From Spirochaetales bacterium (GTDB lineage: Bacteria; Spirochaetota; Leptospiria; Leptospirales; Leptonemataceae), in NCBI GenBank assembly GCA_024233935.1, contig JACKOY010000025.1, positions 1 through 62,764 on the forward strand: 62,764 nucleotides of DNA, given 5' to 3'. Positions 58,403 to 62,764 of this stretch are shown in pieces. The notes under the pieces are model-generated. The model ran no database searches. It saw only the letters and a program-made list of their open reading frames with translations, and was not told the DNA's origin. The stretch's first letter is position 1. Each line of letters opens with the position of its first letter. The translations under genes and the position numbers were made by a program.

Positions 58403-59542
58403 TCAGTTGGCGAACTGCACGACTTCCCATTCCAGGTTGGCAGGCCGGGGCGCCTCGACGGACTGGCGGGTCATACGAATCGTCGAAGCGTCCTGAAAAT
58501 CAAAATGGAAATTGGCCGAATCCTGGTCTGAAGTGGAAGTAGCGCTTCCGGTATCCAGAATGTCGGCCGATCCGAAGGCGATGCTCCGGGCCGTGTCCAC
58601 GGTCGTGAGGGCGGCCGTGATGGGAGGCGTGTTGGTATAAGCGGCGTTCGCGCTGGACGACCCGCGCTGTACGGTCGTACCGTCGGAGAGTTCTACCACG
58701 TACCAGGCGATATTTACGGTGTTCAGCGTGGATTGCCGCGAGAACGTGATTGTGTTCGATGCGGAAATACTGCCGCGCACATAAATCTGGTTGTCGATTC
58801 CGTTTGAGCTCGTATCACCCGCAACAGAAAACATCAAGAACGATTGCGCCGTATTGACTGCGGTGATCGCGATATTGGCCGTCGAGCCGCCGACAGCCGA
58901 AAAATTACTCTGCACGCTCGCGACCGAACCCCACTCGACCACCTGCCACTCCACGTCGACGGCGGTTCCACTTTCGGTGCGCCCCAACCGCAAATTTGTT
59001 CCAGAGGTCAGGCGCCCCGCAATGGTGCGCTGTTCGTCAATCGAAGTGGTCGTGCTGTTCAGACGGCTTGTCACGATCGCGATGCTCCGGGTCGTGTCGA
59101 CATTTGTGATGGGCACATTCAATATCGAAGTGGCGGCGCTCAGCGTGGCGCTGCCCCGCTGCACGGAATTCACGCCGCTGGATTGCACAACGAAATAGCT
59201 TACGATCTGATTGTTGGCGGCATTGCTCTCAATGTCGACGGTTGACGAGCCGCTCAACTTGCAGGTGCTGAAATTAGTCGGAGCAGAGCTCGCCAGACTC
59301 TCGGTGCAGACAACGAAGGCTTTGGACGTATCGACCGCCGATGCCAGGCTCACCTGAACCAGAGTGGAACTCACGGTGGCCAGACCTGATTGCACGACCG
59401 GTCCGTTTGAGGCGCCACCCTGGGTCAGGCCCAAAATGAGCGACGGGTCCGCTCCATAATCGGCGCAACCCAGGGCCAGGGCAGCCAAAAAAGCCAAACC
59501 GGGCGCGAAACCGGAACACCGGCTTGAGCAAGTCCTGCGCAT
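58403..59542 (-). CDS. Repeat-containing lipoprotein B, paralogue of lipoprotein A
   Basis: This is a 379-residue lipoprotein (lipobox ALALGC). It matches the preceding gene product in layout: CADYGADPSLILGLTQGG after the lipid anchor (CAEYNTDPLLLLNLAGGG in A), then three repeats opening IVSYFVVQSSGVNSVQRGS, VEWQVVEWGSVASVQS and IAWYVVELSDGTTVQRGS, and the end LEWEVVQFAN. The shared STLNTVxIxW junction between repeats two and three is nearly identical in both proteins, which points to tandem gene duplication. No enzyme motif is visible; a surface or periplasmic binding role is possible. ATG at 59542 is used; a TTG at 59563 is an alternative. The 140-base gap to gene A carries the elements described there. 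Confidence 0.75.
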   Translation of the reverse strand: MRRTCSSRCSGFAPGLAFLAALALGCADYGADPSLILGLTQGGASNGPVVQSGLATVSSTLVQVSLASAVDTSKAFVVCTESLASSAPTNFSTCKLSGSSTVDIESNAANNQIVSYFVVQSSGVNSVQRGSATLSAATSILNVPITNVDTTRSIAIVTSRLNSTTTSIDEQRTIAGRLTSGTNLRLGRTESGTAVDVEWQVVEWGSVASVQSNFSAVGGSTANIAITAVNTAQSFLMFSVAGDTSSNGIDNQIYVRGSISASNTITFSRQSTLNTVNIAWYVVELSDGTTVQRGSSSANAAYTNTPPITAALTTVDTARSIAFGSADILDTGSATSTSDQDSANFHFDFQDASTIRMTRQSVEAPRPANLEWEVVQFAN

Positions 59543-59638
59543 ACTCTCGTATGAGACGATCAAAATGAACAGCTTCCTGGCATAGACGCCACATTGGCCC
59601 GGCGCTCGAAATGGATACGCAGCCGCCGGGGACCGCGC

Positions 59639-60055
59639 TCAGAGGCCCGAGTAACGGTCCCGATTGGCAACGTACTTCAGTATATCGGTGATGGTAACGA
59701 TGCCCTCCAGCTCTTGTTTTTCGTTCGTGATGACGATGGCGTGGATCACATTGTCGATCATGGCCTGAGCCGCAGCCTCAATGTGAATGTTCTCGTGGTA
59801 AGTGAATACGGGCGCTGTCATGATGTCCCGAACCAGAACCGGATCGTCGCCTCCGGCCTGAAGAACGCGGGTGATGTTTACGTAGTTTTCGAAGTCTTTG
59901 CGAGAAACAATGCCCACCACCGCACGGTTTTCAGTGACGGGCACGTGATTGATCCCGTTTTCTTCGAAGATTTTCAAGTGGTCCAGGACGCGGTCGTCCG
60001 GCGCCAGCGTAATCAACCGGCGACTCATGATGTCCTTTATGTACTGCATCTCCAT
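59639..60055 (-). CDS. CBS-domain pair protein
   Basis: This is a 138-residue protein made of two CBS domains (about 5-60 and 75-135). The pattern VKDIM/LAPDDRVLDHLKIFEENGINHVPV...VVGIVSRKDF is seen twice (second: VRDIMTAPVFTYHENIHIEAAAQAMIDN). CBS pairs bind adenine nucleotides or c-di-AMP and regulate a partner. No output domain is attached, so it acts on another protein. ATG at 60055 is used; an ATG at 60049 and a frame to 60091 are alternatives. It is 67 bases downstream of the small lipoprotein gene on the same strand. Confidence 0.88.
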   Translation of the reverse strand: MEMQYIKDIMSRRLITLAPDDRVLDHLKIFEENGINHVPVTENRAVVGIVSRKDFENYVNITRVLQAGGDDPVLVRDIMTAPVFTYHENIHIEAAAQAMIDNVIHAIVITNEKQELEGIVTITDILKYVANRDRYSGL

Positions 60056-60121
60056 GCGGCGAAGTCTGGAAGGGCGCCCTGATCTGATCAAGGCTTTTCG
60101 GACGAGGCCCGCGACGCCGGT

Positions 60122-60502
60122 TCAAAAACCGCCCTGGAACAGGCGACCGGAGTACCATTCTTTGGGCGTCAGCCCGCAGGCCGGCGGAACCTGCCCGCAA
60201 GGGGTGATTAGAATAGAGGTATAGCAGCGGTCTATGTCGGTCCGCTCGTAGTAGGCGCCGTCTAGCACTTTACGCGGTCGTTGCACCGCGACCGCCGCAA
60301 AAGAATCGATGTCCAGGGAATTCTGATTACAGAGAGAAACGCGTAGCAAGCGCGCCTCCAGGAGGCGGTTGTGCGCGTCGTTACGCGCGATCACCTGGCT
60401 ACCGGAAAGCCCGCCCTCAACGCCGGAGCACGAAAGCGCAAGCCCGAACGCGCCCGCCAACAGGGCAAGGCCTCCGAACAGGTTTTTTGTGCAAGGAGCC
60501 AT
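60122..60502 (-). CDS. Small cysteine-rich putative lipoprotein
   Basis: This is a 126-residue exported protein. The signal (LLAGAFGLALSC) ends in a plausible lipobox. The mature part has five more cysteines (SLCNQNS, DRCYTS, TPCGQ, PACGL and nearby), enough for two disulfides. No family is recognised. It starts 7 bases after the TonB-dependent receptor stop, so it is translated from the same message and may be an accessory of that receptor. The receptor is disrupted in this sequence, yet the lipoprotein frame is intact. Confidence 0.6.
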   Translation of the reverse strand: MAPCTKNLFGGLALLAGAFGLALSCSGVEGGLSGSQVIARNDAHNRLLEARLLRVSLCNQNSLDIDSFAAVAVQRPRKVLDGAYYERTDIDRCYTSILITPCGQVPPACGLTPKEWYSGRLFQGGF

Positions 60503-60508
60503 GATTGT

Positions 60509-62764
60509 TCAGAACGTGTAACTGAGCGTCACCCAGTACGTACGCTCCTCCAGAGCCGGCGTTCCGTTCGAAGTATCGGGCCCGCCTGCATTGGAGTTCA
60601 TGGGCCAGACGGCCCCGGATTGCAAAAGGTTGCGGGCGACCAGCGCGATCTCCAGATCCGGGATGGGGCTGTAGGAGAGGCCGCCATGTAAAACGTGCTG
60701 ACCGGTCTCTCGATTTCCGAAAGGAGTGTACCAGTTCGCGTAGTACATGTAGTTCACCAGGGCGTTCCATTTCTCGCCGATGTGAAACGCCAGGTTAGCG
60801 CGGCTCACATTTTCTGGATACGCACGGTGCCGGGGATTGTCGCGGTCCGCCGAAAGGTACATGCCGCCCCCGAAGTCATCGAAGAGTATGCGGGACGCAT
60901 TCACAATACGAACGACCGAGTGGCTCAGGGTGGCGCTCAGGTACCGATTGTCATAACGAACGGAAAGCTCATTGCCCGCGTTTCGAATTTCCCCCGGCAG
61001 ATTGCGAAAAAAGAAATACCCGTTCCAGTCACCCGGTTCGTCGGTCCCGATGTAAGGCAGAGTTCCCTGGGCCGGGTCCAAAAAGATGACTCCCACATCG
61101 ACGATGTTACGAATGATATTATAGAAGAATACGGACTCCACGGACCAGGACTCGGAAATCTCCCAGTTCACCGCAAGCTCATAGCTGTCGATGGTCTCCG
61201 GTTCGGCCTCCGGTATGTTTCCGTAAGTGGTGCTGTTTCCAAAGCGGTCGGTCGTGGGGATATTTGCGGCCGCGACCAATTGGTAATTGTCGGTCCTGAG
61301 CAGGCCATCTTTTTGAAAGCCACCGGCGAAGGCCACCCCGGGGGCGCCCCGAAACCCCTGCTGATAGGAAAGGCGAAAACGCCAGTCATCGAACGGAGAA
61401 AAGATCGTGCCCAGACGGGGAGAAATATTGTAACCCCAAAAAGAATGCTGGTCGTAACGAAAGGCGGCGAACACATCCCAGTGCCGGGTCACACTGTACG
61501 AATCCTCCACGAAAATGGAACCGACCGTGATGCTTTCGGGAAAAACATAACGCCGCTTTCTATTCACATCGTCCAGCAGCTTGTCGTCGGCCCGGTTTAA
61601 GATGAAGTTGTTTCCGTTGCGGTCGGTCTGGCCCATATCGTAGCGTCGGAACTCGACGCCGATGGCGAGGCGGTTGTCGGCTGGGAGGTCGGTCAAATTC
61701 AGGATCAATGCGCCGCCGTAGCGGTACTCGCGGGTCCCGCCCATGACAAAACCGTCGTGGGAATGTAGAACAACGTCATCGATTGCGTACGAAGACCGCC
61801 CGGTCAGGGCCGCCCGGTCTCCGAATTCGTGGCGATAGCCCGCGCCGGCATATTTGATGATATTCTGAATCTCGTTGCGATCGCGATAAAAGTTGTAATT
61901 GTCGCGTTGCTGGTCGGTATAAAAACCCGTGAACTCGAAGCCCTGGTATTGAATCACCCCGAGGGAGGTTACATTGTCCGTGCGCTTGAGGCGATTGCCG
62001 CTCGTAGCGACATTCTTTGTGTTTACCAGCGTGTTTCCATTCGGCAAGCGTCAGAGGGCCAGATTGGAGTCCCCGAGAGTGTCCGTGGGTTTTTTTTCCT
62101 GATAGAGGCCCCGGCTCAGCTCAAAATTGCCTTCGGCCCCTTCGTAGTCTTTCTCCCGGGTCCAGGCCAGGGAACGCAACCGTTGTCCACGATACCCCGT
62201 GCTCGAAAAATAAAAGTAAGTCTGCAGTTCTTCGAGCACCTCGCCGCGTTGTCCGGTCTGGAGCACAAACTGAGAGAACTCGTTTTCTCCAAGGCCGCCG
62301 GTAAGCGTGGTTCCGCTGTACGTTCGACCATCTCGCGTCACTACGTTGATGACGCCCAGCAGGGCGCCCTGACCGAGTGTAACCGAGCCCGGCCCCCGAA
62401 TCACTTCAATGCGTTCAATGAAGTTCAGGTCAATGCCCTGAAGAATGGAATCGGGTGGGCCCCAGAACCATTCCGTGTTGATGTTCTGTCCGTTCAGGAG
62501 CATCAAAATCTTGGAGTTGCTGTCCGGCGCCAGACCCCGGACAGCCGCTATCACGTCGTCCTGATCTTCCACCATAAAGAAACCGGGCACGTAGATCATG
62601 AGCACTTCGTTCAGAGTGCGTGCGCCGCTCAGACGAATCTGCCCGCGTGTAATGACGGAGACCGAGGCCGGCTGTTTCTCTATATCCGTCTCCACGTAAG
62701 AAGCGACCGAGATCTTTTCGGCAAAGATATCGAAGACTTCTTCACTGGGGCGACCGCTGCCCTC
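60509..62764 (-). pseudogene. TonB-dependent receptor with in-frame TGA, 5' end outside window
   Basis: The reading frame is open from the window edge (62764) to the stop at 60509 except for one TGA at 62053-62051. The part before it (about 237 residues) contains the plug: KQPASVSVITRGQI, GARTLNEVLMIYVPGF, LLNGQNIN, IERIEVIRGPGSVTLGQGALLGVINVVTR. The part after it (about 512 residues from RLPNGNTLVN) is the 22-strand-type barrel and ends YWVTLSYTF. The frame is the same on both sides, so a single substitution such as CGA to TGA explains the break. Intact, it would import a siderophore, cobalamin or other chelate across the outer membrane. Gene decay, or a sequencing or assembly error, are both possible. 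Confidence 0.82.

Noticed and set aside
62051..62053. Selenocysteine or other recoding of the TGA in the TonB-dependent receptor
   Set aside because: TonB-dependent receptors are not known selenoproteins, I see no convincing stem-loop just after the codon, and TGA ends several intact genes in the window. Mutation or error is simpler.

Overview
The window is about 62.8 kb of moderately GC-rich bacterial chromosome with short intergenic gaps, frequent 4-base start/stop overlaps and switches of strand every few genes. I see no rRNA, tRNA, CRISPR array, transposase or prophage. The best guess for the host is a spirochaete of the order Leptospirales (Leptonema/Turneriella-like). The reasons are four class III nucleotidyl cyclases with different sensor modules, a protein resembling the Leptospira-associated DUF1564 family, a FecR-domain lipoprotein, NHL-repeat lipoproteins and many relaxed-lipobox lipoproteins. 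This assignment is inference from gene content; no marker gene was compared.

Region by region. 1-3.4 kb holds, on the minus strand, a membrane methyltransferase/reductase-like protein, an NHL lipoprotein and a short UvrD-like helicase. 3.5-10.3 kb is a three-gene plus-strand signalling run: 7TM cyclase, then PAS/GGDEF/EAL protein, then 7TM/PAS/RsbW-like kinase. A single-domain response regulator lies opposite. 11-21 kb carries a TPM-domain protein, ssb with a clear terminator, two radical SAM proteins, an alpha/beta hydrolase, lspA, an ECF sigma factor with a putative anti-sigma factor, and the DUF1564-like gene, whose start codon sits inside a 22-bp inverted repeat.

21.2-29.1 kb is an anaerobic respiration locus. 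A minus-strand operon nirK-nirV-SCO-nnrS diverges from a large alginate-export-type porin, followed by an Rrf2 regulator with three cluster-type cysteines and hemN. The nirK product is a lipoprotein with a C-terminal cytochrome c. Each divergent gene has a near-identical 18-bp operator-like element centred 31 bases before its start codon.

29-36.4 kb has a HAD phosphatase, a sodium:solute symporter, mgtE, a GT-C-like membrane protein and a DegT aminotransferase. 36.6-45.3 kb (minus) has a metallopeptidase/beta-propeller/outer-membrane barrel protein, two cyclases separated by a duplicated 18-bp motif, and a saccharopine-dehydrogenase-like gene overlapping speE. 45.6-57 kb (plus) has a porin, a 1,837-residue kinase/ATPase/GAF/cyclase, an AmiD-like amidase, a FecR lipoprotein, an Fpg-family glycosylase with altered key residues and a coupled hydrolase. 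57-62.8 kb (minus) has two paralogous repeat lipoproteins, a CBS protein, a small lipoprotein and a TonB-dependent receptor interrupted by an in-frame TGA and cut by the window edge.

Overall the window is rich in second-messenger signalling (cAMP-type cyclases, a c-di-GMP phosphodiesterase candidate, phosphorylation), envelope proteins and one compact denitrification module with visible candidate cis-regulation.
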